In this document: positions 1 to 9,436 of the stretch, one piece after another
Numbering within the stretch: the first letter of the stretch is position 1
How the letters are laid out: each line of letters opens with the position of its first letter
Source: Leptolyngbya boryana PCC 6306
GTDB lineage: Bacteria > Cyanobacteriota > Cyanobacteriia > Leptolyngbyales > Leptolyngbyaceae
Direction of reading: 5' to 3'
NCBI RefSeq assembly: GCF_000353285.1
Contig: NZ_KB731324.1
Coordinates: forward strand, 1,258,577-1,322,576
Length of the DNA stretch: 64,000 nt
The notes under the pieces: model-generated
Told to the model about the DNA's origin: nothing
Seen by the model: only the letters and a program-made list of their open reading frames with translations
The model's database searches: none
Translations under genes and position numbers: made by a program

Positions 1-98
1 GTTGCCTAAATTTTAACAGTTTTAAATTGCGACAACTTTGGCGCTTCAAGTCCTCTACTACCTGCATCCTTCTGAATCAATTCCGAGACCCGTGCTCC

Positions 99-263
99 TC
101 ATGCAACAGAGGATGTTGGGATACAATCACTCGCTTTGAACCAAGATTTTCTGCCGCCCTTGACTTTCACTAAGACGCGATCGCGAAACCAAATCGAAGC
201 CGGAATCACCACACCTTCGCGTCCATCGGGCAATCTGACAGCAGTACCTGGAACAAGGCTCAT
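99..263 (-). CDS. Small hypothetical protein (54 aa)
   Basis: This 54-residue reading frame starts at an ATG preceded ten bases upstream by a GGAG ribosome-binding site and ends in TGA. The protein begins MSLVPGTAVRLPDGREG and continues with alternating hydrophobic and basic residues (IWFRDRVLVKVKGGRKSW), a pattern like small beta-barrel or SH3-like folds. I do not recognise the family and give no function. Codon use and HIP1 content match the neighbours, and the frame is too well formed for chance. It is transcribed away from the muramidase gene upstream of it on the same strand. Confidence 0.6.
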   Translation of the reverse strand: MSLVPGTAVRLPDGREGVVIPASIWFRDRVLVKVKGGRKSWFKASDCIPTSSVA

Positions 264-668
264 AGAGTTCTCCAAACAATCAAGGAATTGAAAGAAAAAA
301 TGGGTAACACCATCAACTCACTCGCCTCCTAAACAGTTAGGCAAGAGTTAACAGTTCGCCTAACAAGCGAGTAGCGAGTTATTAAGAAAATCTAAATAGT
401 GTCTAGTAGTTTACCGAATTCTCTGTACCGACTCTAGAGCGTCTTAACATTAGTTTATGTAAGACATTAGCCAAAGTAATACTTAATTTTCAGCAGAATG
501 ATGGAGGATGTCACTCATTGCGGTTTGCAAGTTCGTTGAATCAGTCACGCGATCGCTCATTCAACAGGGGCAGTCAATTGACTGACTTGATTGGTAGCCT
601 GTAATCTCAGCTTTGCGATCGCGCTGAACTTGCAATTCAGTTTAATAGAATTCTGCAAGCCAAGTAAC
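264..668. other. Intergenic region, 405 nt, with two inverted repeats
   Basis: No convincing gene is visible on either strand. It contains an inverted repeat GTTAGGC/GCCTAAC (336-342 and 358-364, 15-nt loop) upstream of the small minus-strand gene. It also contains a perfect 14-bp palindrome CAGTCAATTGACTG (571-584) and an imperfect hairpin at about 629-659 just past the stop of the muramidase gene. None has a T-run, so these are more likely operator-like sites or weak terminator stems than strong terminators. Confidence 0.4.
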
Positions 669-1358
669 TTACCGAGATTGCAATTCTTGTTGCAGAACTT
701 TCTGATAGATCTTTGGCAACTCGTCACTCATCGAATTGTCTTCGATTCCATAGCCCAGGCTTGTCCACGTTCCTGATAGCATTTTGAGAACAGCATTGAC
801 TTGACCTCGCTTCAATAATTGGCGAATGTCGGCTCCCCATGCACTGGAGTCGCTGAGCCACCGATACACCACTTCATCTTGGTACTGCGGCTCAAAACTA
901 TAATCTTGCCAGAATAAGAAACCTCCAGGAGCCGGATGATACCGTTTTGCTTGGGCTTGCCAGGTGGTTGTGATAAATTGATAGCGACCTGCGGCGGTTG
1001 TGCAATTGCCCATATTTGGACCATTGACGATCGTGATACAGCGATCAGGATGGGTACTCAAATCCTGAATGCGATCGCCCCCGTAGAGAACACTGTAGGG
1101 ATTGCGGACATTCGACTCGCTCGCAGAAATTGTTCGCATCAAAGCACGAATGTAGGGATCGCCTCCCTGCATCACTAAAGGCGCATCCGATCCGCGTTCT
1201 GCACTGTCAAACCAGCGTAGTGAAGGTTGTTTCCCCTGCATGTGCCCGATGAAGATGACGATCGCTAATAAAATCAGACTGCGAACCAGCCAACTTCCAA
1301 CACTCTGTTCTAAAGTATCCGGTTTCGGTAAGGTCTTTTTTGAGTCCGTTTTGGTCAT
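669..1358 (-). CDS. Membrane-anchored lambda-endolysin-like (GH104) peptidoglycan lytic enzyme
   Basis: A 229-aa protein with a short basic N-terminus, one transmembrane segment at about residues 24-40 (LVRSLILLAIVIFIG) and an extracytoplasmic muramidase domain. The domain follows the phage lambda R endolysin plan: catalytic Glu in SASESN, then YSVLYGG, DLSTHP, the signature TAAGRYQF, and SGTWTSLGYG near the C-terminus. Lambda R-type enzymes are lytic transglycosylases that cut the glycan strand. The ATG at 1358 is chosen over an upstream TTG because it gives a conventional start. No phage genes are nearby, so this looks like a domesticated cell-wall remodelling enzyme and not prophage lysis machinery. 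The family assignment rests on motifs only. Confidence 0.75.
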   Translation of the reverse strand: MTKTDSKKTLPKPDTLEQSVGSWLVRSLILLAIVIFIGHMQGKQPSLRWFDSAERGSDAPLVMQGGDPYIRALMRTISASESNVRNPYSVLYGGDRIQDLSTHPDRCITIVNGPNMGNCTTAAGRYQFITTTWQAQAKRYHPAPGGFLFWQDYSFEPQYQDEVVYRWLSDSSAWGADIRQLLKRGQVNAVLKMLSGTWTSLGYGIEDNSMSDELPKIYQKVLQQELQSR

Positions 1359-1423
1359 AGAAAAAGTCACGCACTGCAAAGCATTCTAGCTTCGATTCCC
1401 TGAATTGGTAGATTATTGGCAGA

Positions 1424-3058
1424 TTAACCCGTCATTTTGTTCAATAGGGGTGCTGCGCCGAGAAGTGATTGAGTATAGGGGTGTTGAGGCGATTTGAACA
1501 GGGCTTGAGTCTCACCCAGTTCGACGATTTTACCGCCATGCATCACCGCAATGCGATCGCAGAAATAGCGGGCGACCCACAAATCATGAGTGATGAAGAG
1601 ATAAGTCAGATCGAATTCTTCCTTCAAATCTTGCATTAATTGCAGGACTTGAGTTTGAACGGTCGCATCGAGCATACTGACAGGCTCATCGCAAATGACT
1701 AATTTGGGACGAGTAATTAGGGCACGTGCGATCGCAACGCGCTGCTGCTGTCCGCCGGAAAGCTCTCCAGGATAGCGATTGTAAAAAGATTCAACTGGCG
1801 TTAACCCGACTCGCTCTAGAACATATTCGACTTCCTGCTTTGCTGCTTCAGGAGTTGCAATCTTGTGAATTAGGAGCGGATCAGCAATGCTTTCGCCGAT
1901 CGTCATGCGCGGATTGAGACAAGCATGTGGATCTTGAAAGATCATCTGAATTTGACGGCGCTGGTGTTGAAGCTGATCACGATTCAGTTGCGTGAGATTT
2001 TGACCTGAGAATTCTACTTTGCCGCTCGTTGGACGGAGCAATTGTAGGATGGTTCTGGATAACGTACTTTTCCCACAGCCTGATTCCCCGACTAAGCCCA
2101 AAGTCTCACCCGGATAGAGTTCAAGATTAATGCCATCGACAGCTCGAATCGTCCGATCTTCTTTATCAAATAACTTTGAGATGAAATTTGATTCGATCGA
2201 ATAGTGCTGTTTGAGATCAGATAATTGCAAAATCGGTGTAACACTTGATCGATCAGCACTCACAATCGTCTCTGCATCTTTCTGCAAATGCAAAGCAGAA
2301 TGCAGGAGTGTCTGCGTATACTCATGCTGCGGATTCCGAAAAACCGATTCAGTTGAACCAGTTTCAACAATTTCACCGTCATACATGACTGCAATGCGAT
2401 CGCAGTATTCTGCCACCATTGCTAAGTCATGTGAAATCAGAATCAGCGCCATGTTTCGCTCACTGCATAAGCGAGTCAGTTCTTTAAGAATTTGGGCTGA
2501 AACGGTGACATCTAAGCTTGTGGTTGGCTCGTCTGCCACAATCAATTTGGGATTCAGCAGTAAGGCAAGAGCGATCGCAACTCGTTGCCGCATACCGCCG
2601 CTAAATTCATGAGGATACTGTGACCAGCGATTTTCAGGAATGCTCACCGCTTTTAGCGTCTCGATCGCTCTCTCTCTAGCTGCTTTGGTTGACAGATGTG
2701 GCTCGTGTGCTTTTAAAGTTTCGAGACAATGATCGCCGATCGTCATTAAAGGATCGAGCCGGGTCATCGGATCTTGGAAAATCAGCGCAACTGCTTCTCC
2801 CCGAAAGTGTCGAAGTTCGGTAGGAGACATGTCTAATACAGATTTGCCCTGAAATTTGACCTGTCCTTGAATCTGTGCAGAATCGGACAAGAGCCGCATT
2901 GCTGCGCGTCCCAGGGTGGATTTGCCACACCCAGATTCACCGACGAGTCCTAACCGTTCTCCAGGTTGCAAGACAAACGAAACATTCTCGACAACGGCAT
3001 TCTGTCCGGCTTGGTAAGCAACTGAGAGGTTTTCGACGGAGAACAGCGGCTCGTTCAT
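1424..3058 (-). CDS. Dipeptide/oligopeptide-type ABC transporter ATP-binding protein, two fused ATPase domains
   Basis: A 544-aa cytoplasmic protein made of two complete ABC ATPase domains. The first has Walker [14 protein letters not shown] near residue 37, signature [11 protein letters not shown] and Walker B LIVADEP. The second has Walker [14 protein letters not shown] near residue 327, signature [11 protein letters not shown] and Walker B LVICDEP. Each domain ends with the YTQTLL or YTQSLL oligopeptide/dipeptide C-terminal extension. This is the fused DppD-DppF (YejF/GsiA-like) arrangement that powers peptide, nickel or glutathione importers. No permease or binding-protein gene lies next to it, so the membrane partners must be encoded elsewhere. 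Substrate cannot be inferred. Confidence 0.9.
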   Translation of the reverse strand: MNEPLFSVENLSVAYQAGQNAVVENVSFVLQPGERLGLVGESGCGKSTLGRAAMRLLSDSAQIQGQVKFQGKSVLDMSPTELRHFRGEAVALIFQDPMTRLDPLMTIGDHCLETLKAHEPHLSTKAARERAIETLKAVSIPENRWSQYPHEFSGGMRQRVAIALALLLNPKLIVADEPTTSLDVTVSAQILKELTRLCSERNMALILISHDLAMVAEYCDRIAVMYDGEIVETGSTESVFRNPQHEYTQTLLHSALHLQKDAETIVSADRSSVTPILQLSDLKQHYSIESNFISKLFDKEDRTIRAVDGINLELYPGETLGLVGESGCGKSTLSRTILQLLRPTSGKVEFSGQNLTQLNRDQLQHQRRQIQMIFQDPHACLNPRMTIGESIADPLLIHKIATPEAAKQEVEYVLERVGLTPVESFYNRYPGELSGGQQQRVAIARALITRPKLVICDEPVSMLDATVQTQVLQLMQDLKEEFDLTYLFITHDLWVARYFCDRIAVMHGGKIVELGETQALFKSPQHPYTQSLLGAAPLLNKMTG

Positions 3059-3107
3059 GAATTTGGCGCGTAGTTTTCGATGAAACCCACTTTAACCGAT
3101 CTTCTCG

Positions 3108-3806
3108 CTACAACAGATTTTGCGTTAGAAAAAATGCGATCGCAGCAGACATAATTGGCACCGTCAAATTATCAATCCCAAATTTTGAAAATGCTTCTAA
3201 TCCAGCAGCACACAAGCCAACCAGCAGCGAAACGAGCCAAATTTGCCAAACATTCCCGATCGTCGAAAGCAGAATCAAGGCGCAGACTGAAAAACTAATG
3301 GCTGCCATTGCGGATGATCCTTCCCAACTTTTTTTCATGTCCCAAAGTCGGTAAGAATGCTTGCCAAAGCGCTGTCCAATCAGAGCCGCAAATCCATCTC
3401 CCCAAGTCATGACAAGAATACCGATCGCTGCAAATTCTGGTTTTCCCACTGTCCAAAACCAAGCTGCTAGCACTCCAATGCTCACTGCATAGAAAAAGGT
3501 TCCAAAGCTTTTCCGTCCGATGCTGTTGATATTCGGCAGGATTGGAAAATAGTAAGACAAAAGGGTGAGAATGCTAAAGAAAATTGAGGCAGCGATGATT
3601 ATCCACATCGGAATATTTAACCACCAAGCAATCAAAATGATATTGCCTGTACCAATGTGAATCACTTTGCGAACGAGTTCATTACGATCGGGATTGAAGT
3701 GATTGACGATCGTGGCACACAAACCCACAATCAACAGCCAGAGCGTTGCGATCGTCAATTGTCCAAATAAGGAATGTGTCCAGCCAGAGGTCACGATATT
3801 TTTCAA
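3108..3806 (-). CDS. Phytol/polyprenol kinase family membrane protein (VTE5/SEC59-like)
   Basis: A 232-aa polytopic membrane protein with about six hydrophobic segments. Diagnostic stretches are ELVRKVIHIGTGN near residue 43, WGDGFAALIGQRFGKH near residue 135, and KKSWEGSSAMA. These are shared by CTP-dependent phytol kinases (VTE5; Slr1652-type in cyanobacteria), dolichol kinases and CdsA relatives. The likely role is phosphorylation of phytol released from chlorophyll, feeding tocopherol or phylloquinone synthesis at the thylakoid or cytoplasmic membrane. The start is uncertain: the frame opens with TTG at 3806 and a GTG lies at 3794, with no ATG in the N-terminal region. Confidence 0.8.
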   Translation of the reverse strand: MKNIVTSGWTHSLFGQLTIATLWLLIVGLCATIVNHFNPDRNELVRKVIHIGTGNIILIAWWLNIPMWIIIAASIFFSILTLLSYYFPILPNINSIGRKSFGTFFYAVSIGVLAAWFWTVGKPEFAAIGILVMTWGDGFAALIGQRFGKHSYRLWDMKKSWEGSSAMAAISFSVCALILLSTIGNVWQIWLVSLLVGLCAAGLEAFSKFGIDNLTVPIMSAAIAFFLTQNLL

Positions 3807-4004
3807 GTAAAGCGATTCTCTAACTTTATCGGGTTTCGTTTCTCGATCGACGATTCTTTCAGAATGCGATCGCAGAAATGATGAAATGCTCCTGAAATTT
3901 GGACAAGGAGGGTAAAGTTACGGTAGGCACTCGTCGTCAACACCACGCAGAATTCAACGAACGCACTTCTCGATAAAAACTTAATTTTATAGAGGCTGTA
4001 TCCA

Positions 4005-4229
4005 ATGTCAGACTTACTTAAACGAATCACCGTGAATCCTAAGCAATGTGGGGGTCGCCCCTGTATTCGTGGCATGAGAATTCGAGTGTCCGATGTTTTG
4101 GATTTATTTGCAGCAGGGTTAAGTGCTGAACAAATTTTGGAAGAACTGCCTGATCTGGAAAGAGATGATTTAAGAGCAGCACTTGCCTACGCTTCACGTA
4201 AAGTCAACCACCCTGTTTTAGTCGCGTGA
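4005..4229 (+). CDS. DUF433 domain antitoxin
   Basis: A 74-aa protein with the full DUF433 signature: RITVNPKQCGGRPCIRG, then a predicted winged-helix region RVSDVLDLFAAGLSAEQILEE. DUF433 proteins are VapB-like antitoxins encoded immediately before a DUF5615 PIN-like partner. That is the case here: the stop codon TGA overlaps the partner's GTG start (GTGA). It probably binds its own promoter in the preceding 200 nt and neutralises the partner. Family assignment is secure, activity is inferred. Confidence 0.88.
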   Translation: MSDLLKRITVNPKQCGGRPCIRGMRIRVSDVLDLFAAGLSAEQILEELPDLERDDLRAALAYASRKVNHPVLVA

Positions 4230-4567
4230 CAACGATTTGGATCGATGCCCATTTGTCGCCTGTGATCGCAACTTGGATTACAGGCAGATTTGGAATTACC
4301 GCGATCGCTTTACGGGATATCGGCTTGAGAGATGCCGAAGATCCCGAAATCTTTGAGGCTGCAAAAGCTCAAGGCGTTATATTCATGACTAAAGATAGCG
4401 ATTTCGTGGATCTCGTTGAACGTTTGGAAGCACCGCCACAAATTATTTGGTTAACTTGTGGCAATACATCAAATGCCCGTTTGCAGGAAATTCTAAGCTC
4501 GACTTTGCCTGATGCATTAGAGTTATTGAAATCTGGCGAAAAGCTAGTAGAGATTAGCGGAGAGTAA
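4226..4567 (+). CDS. DUF5615 PIN-like toxin
   Basis: A 113-aa protein that starts with GTG overlapping the antitoxin stop. PIN-like acidic residues are visible: D7 (IWIDAHLSP), the acidic cluster in DIGLRDAEDPEIF, and KDSDFVDLVE. The DUF5615 order LSP...D..IGL...D..I...A......TKD.DF is intact. The expected role is an Mg-dependent RNase toxin paired with DUF433. The overlapping start is typical of translationally coupled toxin-antitoxin units. No truncation is visible. Confidence 0.85.
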   Translation: MTTIWIDAHLSPVIATWITGRFGITAIALRDIGLRDAEDPEIFEAAKAQGVIFMTKDSDFVDLVERLEAPPQIIWLTCGNTSNARLQEILSSTLPDALELLKSGEKLVEISGE

Positions 4568-4611
4568 CTCATCGATCGCCTGTAGAACACATTTCAGCGA
4601 TCTCCCTACTC

Positions 4612-5433
4612 CTACTCCTCCTGCTTCGGCACAAACAGCACCTCTGGATTAAAAGGTTGAGCCTGCCCATTCGCAAAGCTAGGCTGAGGGGATTCTGCCA
4701 AGCGTCTTGCAGCATTAATGAAATCTGACGGCATCATCACAACCGTTGTCGTATTGTTCTCCGCTCCAATTTCAGTCAGCATTTGCATCCGTCGCAACTC
4801 TAACGCTGCCGGATTCGCGCTAATCAATTGAGATGCTTCCGCGAGTTTTGCTGAGGCTTCTTGTTCCGCCGCTGCTTTGATAATCCGAGCACGCTTTTCA
4901 CGGATTGCTTCCGCTTCTTTCGCCATTGCCCGCTGCATACTGGCAGGGATTTCTACATCTTTCATCTCGACTCGCTCGATCACAATTCCCCACGGTTCTG
5001 TGATTTCATCGACGATTTCTTGAACGCGAGTATTGATCTGGTCGCGATTTTGCAACACGTCATCCAAAATGTTCTGACCCACGACATTGCGAAGAGTCGT
5101 CAGGGCAACTTGATAGACGGCGATTTCGTAGTTCTCAACGCGGTTAATCGCTTTTGCTGGATCAATAATGCGATAGTACAGCACGGCATTGACGCGAATC
5201 GTAACACTATCCGCAGTTACGGTTTCTTGGGGTTCAATATTGACAGTTTTAGTACGGATATCAATCTGCACTTTCTGATCGACAAACGGGATAATCCAAT
5301 ACAAACCTGGTCCCTTCGTTGCTTTCGTTCGTCCTAAGCGGAAAATCACACCTCGCTGATATTCACGATCGAGCTTGAGTCCATTCGCTGACAAAATCAG
5401 TAGTGCTAAAACTAGGGTGATGACGCTGCCCAT
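4612..5433 (-). CDS. Slipin (SPFH/band 7 membrane scaffold protein)
   Basis: A 273-aa protein with an N-terminal membrane segment (VITLVLALLILSANGL), then an SPFH domain with EYQRGVIFRLGR, KGPGLYWIIPFVD, and the conserved MKDVEIPASMQRAMAKEAEAIREKRARII region written here in two parts: MKDVEIPASMQ and AMAKEAEA. The tail contains an Ala/Glu-rich coiled coil. Slipins oligomerise into membrane microdomains and often modulate a membrane protease or channel. It lies 92 nt downstream of livM on the same strand, so it could be read through from the transporter operon, but there is no overlap. No NfeD partner is adjacent. Confidence 0.9.
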   Translation of the reverse strand: MGSVITLVLALLILSANGLKLDREYQRGVIFRLGRTKATKGPGLYWIIPFVDQKVQIDIRTKTVNIEPQETVTADSVTIRVNAVLYYRIIDPAKAINRVENYEIAVYQVALTTLRNVVGQNILDDVLQNRDQINTRVQEIVDEITEPWGIVIERVEMKDVEIPASMQRAMAKEAEAIREKRARIIKAAAEQEASAKLAEASQLISANPAALELRRMQMLTEIGAENNTTTVVMMPSDFINAARRLAESPQPSFANGQAQPFNPEVLFVPKQEE

Positions 5434-5525
5434 ATCTTTGTCCTGAGAAAAGATAGTTCTGTTCTAGCACTTGCGATTCAGACCCTCTCAAAACATAACT
5501 TTTTAGTTAACTTTGGTAAATGTTG

Positions 5526-6452
5526 TTAACGGCGCTTCAGTTTCACCCGACTTAAAAGCTCTGGTGTCACCCAACCTTGCGGAAAAAAGATACTACCAAT
5601 CACGATTAACAATCCAAAGATAATTAACCGTCCATCTCGCAAAAGTTGTGCCAATGCGATCGGTAAATTGGGCAGATCCGCGATCGCTCTTAAAACTTCT
5701 GGCAATGCGGTAAACACCATTCCACCCAAAATCGCACCGAGAAACGATCGCGATCCACCAATCAGCACAAATGTCAGATAGATAATACTGGCATCAAACG
5801 TGCCCTGGCGAGCATTCCAGGTATTGAGGAAGTGAGCATAGACGACTCCAACCACTCCCGCCAAAATTGCACCTAAAGTAAAGGCTAAAACTTTGTAGTA
5901 GGTGGGATTAATACCCACTGCATCTGCTGCTAGCTCATCTTCTCGAATCGCTGTAAATGCTCGCCCAACTCGAATATTTTCGAGCCGATAGACAAATGCA
6001 GCACTAAGCAACAGTAACGGTAAAGCAATCCAAAGATACTCAATCCGAGATGCAAACGGTTGAGGAATGCCAAAAATCCCCACTGCTCCACCCGTGATGT
6101 CTAAATTGAGCGATAGCACGCGGAGAATTTCAACAAACGCGATCGTTGCAATTGCCAAATAAATTCCCCGCAATCTCAGTGCAGGAATACCAATCAAAAC
6201 GCCCAAAATACCACAAGCGATCGCAGCAACTACCATTTCTAAGAGCAACAGTGGAATGGGAAATAAGCTGCCCGAAGTCGGAAAAATTCGAGTTGAGCAA
6301 ATTGCTGCAATGTATCCCCCCAATGCATAGAATCCGGGGCTTGCTAATGAAAGTTGACCCGCCATCAATGGCAGATACAACGATAAGCCCAACATTGCGC
6401 CCAATACCATTGAGACAATCAGAAAGTCATAAGTCGAAATAAAATCAATCAT
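5526..6452 (-). CDS. livM: Branched-chain/neutral amino-acid ABC transporter permease, LivM type
   Basis: A 308-aa inner-membrane permease with about nine hydrophobic segments. The LivM landmarks are LAGQLSLASPGFYALGGY early, RLRGIYLAIATIAFVEI in the middle and the EAA-like loop GRAFTAIREDELAADAVGIN, which contacts the ATPases. It starts with ATG overlapping the livH stop by 4 bp. It forms the heterodimeric channel with LivH. It is the last gene of the transporter operon before the slipin. Confidence 0.93.
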   Translation of the reverse strand: MIDFISTYDFLIVSMVLGAMLGLSLYLPLMAGQLSLASPGFYALGGYIAAICSTRIFPTSGSLFPIPLLLLEMVVAAIACGILGVLIGIPALRLRGIYLAIATIAFVEILRVLSLNLDITGGAVGIFGIPQPFASRIEYLWIALPLLLLSAAFVYRLENIRVGRAFTAIREDELAADAVGINPTYYKVLAFTLGAILAGVVGVVYAHFLNTWNARQGTFDASIIYLTFVLIGGSRSFLGAILGGMVFTALPEVLRAIADLPNLPIALAQLLRDGRLIIFGLLIVIGSIFFPQGWVTPELLSRVKLKRR

Positions 6453-7399
6453 ACTTTTTGAATCAATTTGCGACCAAGTAAGCCTTGAGGACGGATGAGC
6501 AGCATCAGAAACAAAATACTAAAAGCAACCGCATCTTTGTAAGCCGAATACTCACCCGGAACAAAGGCTTCAATCAACCCAATCAGCAAGCCACCTAAAA
6601 CCGTTCCAGAAATACTGCCTAAACCGCCTAAAACAATCACGGCGAGTCCTTTCAAGCCAAAACTAATCCCAAAATAAGGACCTGCAATTCCCACGCTCGA
6701 TGCCACTAATGTGCCAGCAATTCCACCCAGAAAACCGCTGAGAAAAAATGTGCCAACGATAAAGCGATCGCTATCAATTCCCAGTAAACTTGCAGTCGTC
6801 GCATCCTCTGCAACGGCTTTCATCGCTTTACCGAATTTAGTAGCATTGATCAGATAAACCAACACTGCCAGGATGAAACCTGAAACCCCAAAAATCACAA
6901 TTTGAACACTCCGAATTGGAATCGGGGCTTGATCTGTCCCAAAGTTCACCGCATCAGGCAAGCTGCCATACGTTTCCGCTGGAAATGTATAGATCTCAGC
7001 ACCAACAAGGTACTGAATCACATTCACAATCACAACAGCGACCCCTAAACTTGAAACCACCGTCAGTAAGGGGTCGGCTCCTCTGCGTCGTAGGGGACGG
7101 AAAGCAATTCTTTCGATCGCTAAACTGACAAAGCCCGTCAAAATCCCGCCTAAAATCATTGCCAGTACAAACGGCAATTGAATCGGCAAGGCTGCTAAAG
7201 CCAGCAATCCATTCGTACCAAAAGCTTGCCCCATCAGCGCATAAGTAAAATAGGCTCCGAGGGTAAAAATCGCGCCGTGAGCAAAATTGATAATGCCCAG
7301 AATCGAAAAAACGAGCGTGTAGCCTAACGCGAAGATCGCATACACGCTCCCAATCGACAAACCATTCAACAGATTTTGCAGCAGGATAGTGAAAGACAC
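6449..7399 (-). CDS. livH: Branched-chain/neutral amino-acid ABC transporter permease, LivH type
   Basis: A 316-aa permease with the LivH N-terminus (LLNGLSIGSVYAIFALGYTL and GIINFAHGA) and the coupling loop GKAMKAVAEDATTASLLGID. It ends in the RPQGLLGRK tail common to this family. Translation is coupled to livM by a 4-bp overlap, and it lies 41 nt after the binding-protein gene. With LivM it makes the transmembrane pathway for hydrophobic or neutral amino acids (cyanobacterial Nat systems belong here). Confidence 0.93.
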   Translation of the reverse strand: MSFTILLQNLLNGLSIGSVYAIFALGYTLVFSILGIINFAHGAIFTLGAYFTYALMGQAFGTNGLLALAALPIQLPFVLAMILGGILTGFVSLAIERIAFRPLRRRGADPLLTVVSSLGVAVVIVNVIQYLVGAEIYTFPAETYGSLPDAVNFGTDQAPIPIRSVQIVIFGVSGFILAVLVYLINATKFGKAMKAVAEDATTASLLGIDSDRFIVGTFFLSGFLGGIAGTLVASSVGIAGPYFGISFGLKGLAVIVLGGLGSISGTVLGGLLIGLIEAFVPGEYSAYKDAVAFSILFLMLLIRPQGLLGRKLIQKV

Positions 7400-7440
7400 G
7401 AGTTTAAGGTTTAGAAGGTGAATTAAGAGCCGTTTGCCGA

Positions 7441-8625
7441 TTACTTGAGAAACTCAAATCGTCCAGTCTTGCCATCGGGTGACATTTTCACTTGAGCCAC
7501 ATAGAACGCTTGCTGAAAAATTTCGCCTTCAGGATTAAAAGAAATTTGTCCGATCGGCGTGTCATAGTTTCCTTTCAACAGTGTTTGATTGAGTTGAGTG
7601 CGAACCTCATTTAACGATTTTTTCGTATCCACTTGCTTCAACGCTTCTACAAAGACCTGAACGGCTGTAAATGCTTGCGCCGAAAATTGGGGTGGTTCTT
7701 TCTTAAACTGAGCTTGATAGGCTGAGCGAAACGCTTTATTCACTGCACCTGGATGTTCAGGACTATAAGCTTGAGCAATCAGAATGCCATCACACAGCGC
7801 CTGACAAACCGGAAACACATTCGATGTATTCAACCCGTTTCCGCCAATGATCAATCCTTTGTAGCCGAGTTGGCGCAACTGTTTAACTAAGTTCCCACCA
7901 TCTGCTGCGAGTCCCGAAATAATCACCAAATCTGGTTTAGCATTAATTCCAGCCGTGGCTTGCGTCTGAAAATCTGTATCTGTGGTTTGAAACTTCTGCA
8001 CCGTTACGAGTTCTAAGCCTTTATCTTTCACGGTTTGCTGAAAGATCTCTGTTTCTGACTTACTAAACGCATCATTCTGAGCAAAGAAGACTGCGACTCG
8101 TTTGATATTGGGATTTTGCTTCAGCGCGGCTTGCACAGAGTTAGGCGCAACGACCGCCACTGGGGCAGACACTCGCGCCACAAAATCGCCAATTTGTGGA
8201 ATTCCCTTGGCAGTATTTGAGGGGCCGAGAACTGGCACTTTCGCATTATTCGCGATCGGACTTGCAGCAAACGCCTGTTGCGATAAAGTCGGCCCGACAA
8301 TTCCGACGACGCGATCGCGATTAATCAACGTCTGAAACGCATTGATCGCCCCTTGTTCATCCCCTGCTGTATCTTGCAGAACGATTTTGATCGGCGTACC
8401 ATTCACACCACCATTGTCATTAAAATATTTTTCTGCAATCTTCACGCCTGCCACTTGTTCTTGTCCAAGTAAGGCAACGTTGCTCGTCTGCGCGATGCCA
8501 ACTCCGATCGGAATCGCTCCAGAAATCGCTCCCCCACCAGAATTCGACCCTCCAGAACTACAAGCCGAAACTGCGATCGTGAGGGCAAACAATACGATCG
8601 AACGACGGGAAACAATAGATTTCAT
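7441..8625 (-). CDS. ABC transporter periplasmic amino-acid binding lipoprotein (LivJ/NatB-like)
   Basis: A 394-aa type I periplasmic binding protein. The chosen ATG (8625) gives MKSIVSRRSIVLFALTIAVS followed by a lipobox Cys and a Ser/Gly linker (CSSGGSNSGGG), so it is a membrane-tethered lipoprotein. Family motifs include GVGIAQTSNVALLGQEQ, GVNGTPIKIVLQD and VGIVGPTLSQ. An upstream TTG would add ten residues before the signal peptide and is less likely. It sits between the two ATPase genes and the two permease genes of the same operon. The exact ligand among amino acids cannot be told from sequence. Confidence 0.92.
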   Translation of the reverse strand: MKSIVSRRSIVLFALTIAVSACSSGGSNSGGGAISGAIPIGVGIAQTSNVALLGQEQVAGVKIAEKYFNDNGGVNGTPIKIVLQDTAGDEQGAINAFQTLINRDRVVGIVGPTLSQQAFAASPIANNAKVPVLGPSNTAKGIPQIGDFVARVSAPVAVVAPNSVQAALKQNPNIKRVAVFFAQNDAFSKSETEIFQQTVKDKGLELVTVQKFQTTDTDFQTQATAGINAKPDLVIISGLAADGGNLVKQLRQLGYKGLIIGGNGLNTSNVFPVCQALCDGILIAQAYSPEHPGAVNKAFRSAYQAQFKKEPPQFSAQAFTAVQVFVEALKQVDTKKSLNEVRTQLNQTLLKGNYDTPIGQISFNPEGEIFQQAFYVAQVKMSPDGKTGRFEFLK

Positions 8626-8689
8626 AGCACACGTGTAATTTTGAATTGCAGACAAAATTCGTCCTTAGAGTTGATTTACCACGTTTTGA

Positions 8690-9400
8690 TTACCCTAAGT
8701 AAGCTTGTTTTACACGATCGTCACCCAATAATGCTGAAGCGTTTCCAGAAAGCGTAATACATCCCGCTTCTAAGACATAAGCGCGATCGCTAATTTGTAA
8801 CGCTAAATTTGCATTCTGCTCCACCAGAAGAATCGTTACGCCTGTCGTTTTCAACTGGGCAAGAATCGAAAAGATTTCACGCACGATCGTCGGCGCTAAG
8901 CCTAAACTGGGTTCGTCGAGTAACAACAATTGAGGACGACTCATCAAAGCGCGCGCGATCGCCAACATTTGTTGCTCACCCCCACTGAGCGTCCCGGCAA
9001 GTTGATTGCGCCGTTCTGCGAGTCGAGGAAAGAGTTGAAACTGCCGCTCCATATCAGCTTTGATTCCAAACCGATCTGAGCGAATATAAGCCCCGAGTTC
9101 TAAATTATCCAGCACCGTTTGTCGGGCTAAAACTCTTCTGCCTTCTGGACTATGAGCGATGCCTAACTTGACGACTTCACTCGCCCGACGCTGCGTGATG
9201 TCTTGTCCAGCATAAATAATTTTGCCGCTGCGGACTCCCACAATTCGAGAAATCGCTCGCAGCGTCGTGCTTTTACCTGCGCCATTGGCTCCGACTAGGG
9301 TGACGACTTCACCGGGATTGATCTGAATGTCGATCGCTTGTAATGCCTGAATACCACCATAATTGACGCTGAGATTGATCAGTTCGAGCAAAGGAGACAT
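8690..9400 (-). CDS. livF: Branched-chain/neutral amino-acid ABC transporter ATPase, LivF type
   Basis: A 236-aa ABC ATPase with Walker A GANGAGKSTTLRA, the LivF-specific stretch SPEGRRVLARQTVLDNLELGA, signature LSGGEQQMLAIARAL and Walker B LLLLDEPSLGLAP. It ends LLGDDRVKQAYLG, typical of LivF. It is the second gene of the transporter operon, 36 nt after livG. It hydrolyses ATP on the cytoplasmic face with LivG. Confidence 0.94.
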   Translation of the reverse strand: MSPLLELINLSVNYGGIQALQAIDIQINPGEVVTLVGANGAGKSTTLRAISRIVGVRSGKIIYAGQDITQRRASEVVKLGIAHSPEGRRVLARQTVLDNLELGAYIRSDRFGIKADMERQFQLFPRLAERRNQLAGTLSGGEQQMLAIARALMSRPQLLLLDEPSLGLAPTIVREIFSILAQLKTTGVTILLVEQNANLALQISDRAYVLEAGCITLSGNASALLGDDRVKQAYLG

Positions 9401-9436
9401 AGGACAGCTAGAAAAGCAAAGTGACTGTATTGTCGC

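Noticed and set aside
1-67. Possible minus-strand gene start running off the window edge (MQVVEDLKRQ...)
   Set aside because: Only 22 codons are visible, the ribosome-binding site is too close to the ATG, and no family is recognised.
669-1358. Prophage remnant suggested by the lambda-endolysin-like enzyme
   Set aside because: No other phage gene, integrase or attachment site is seen within several kilobases, and the protein is membrane-anchored.
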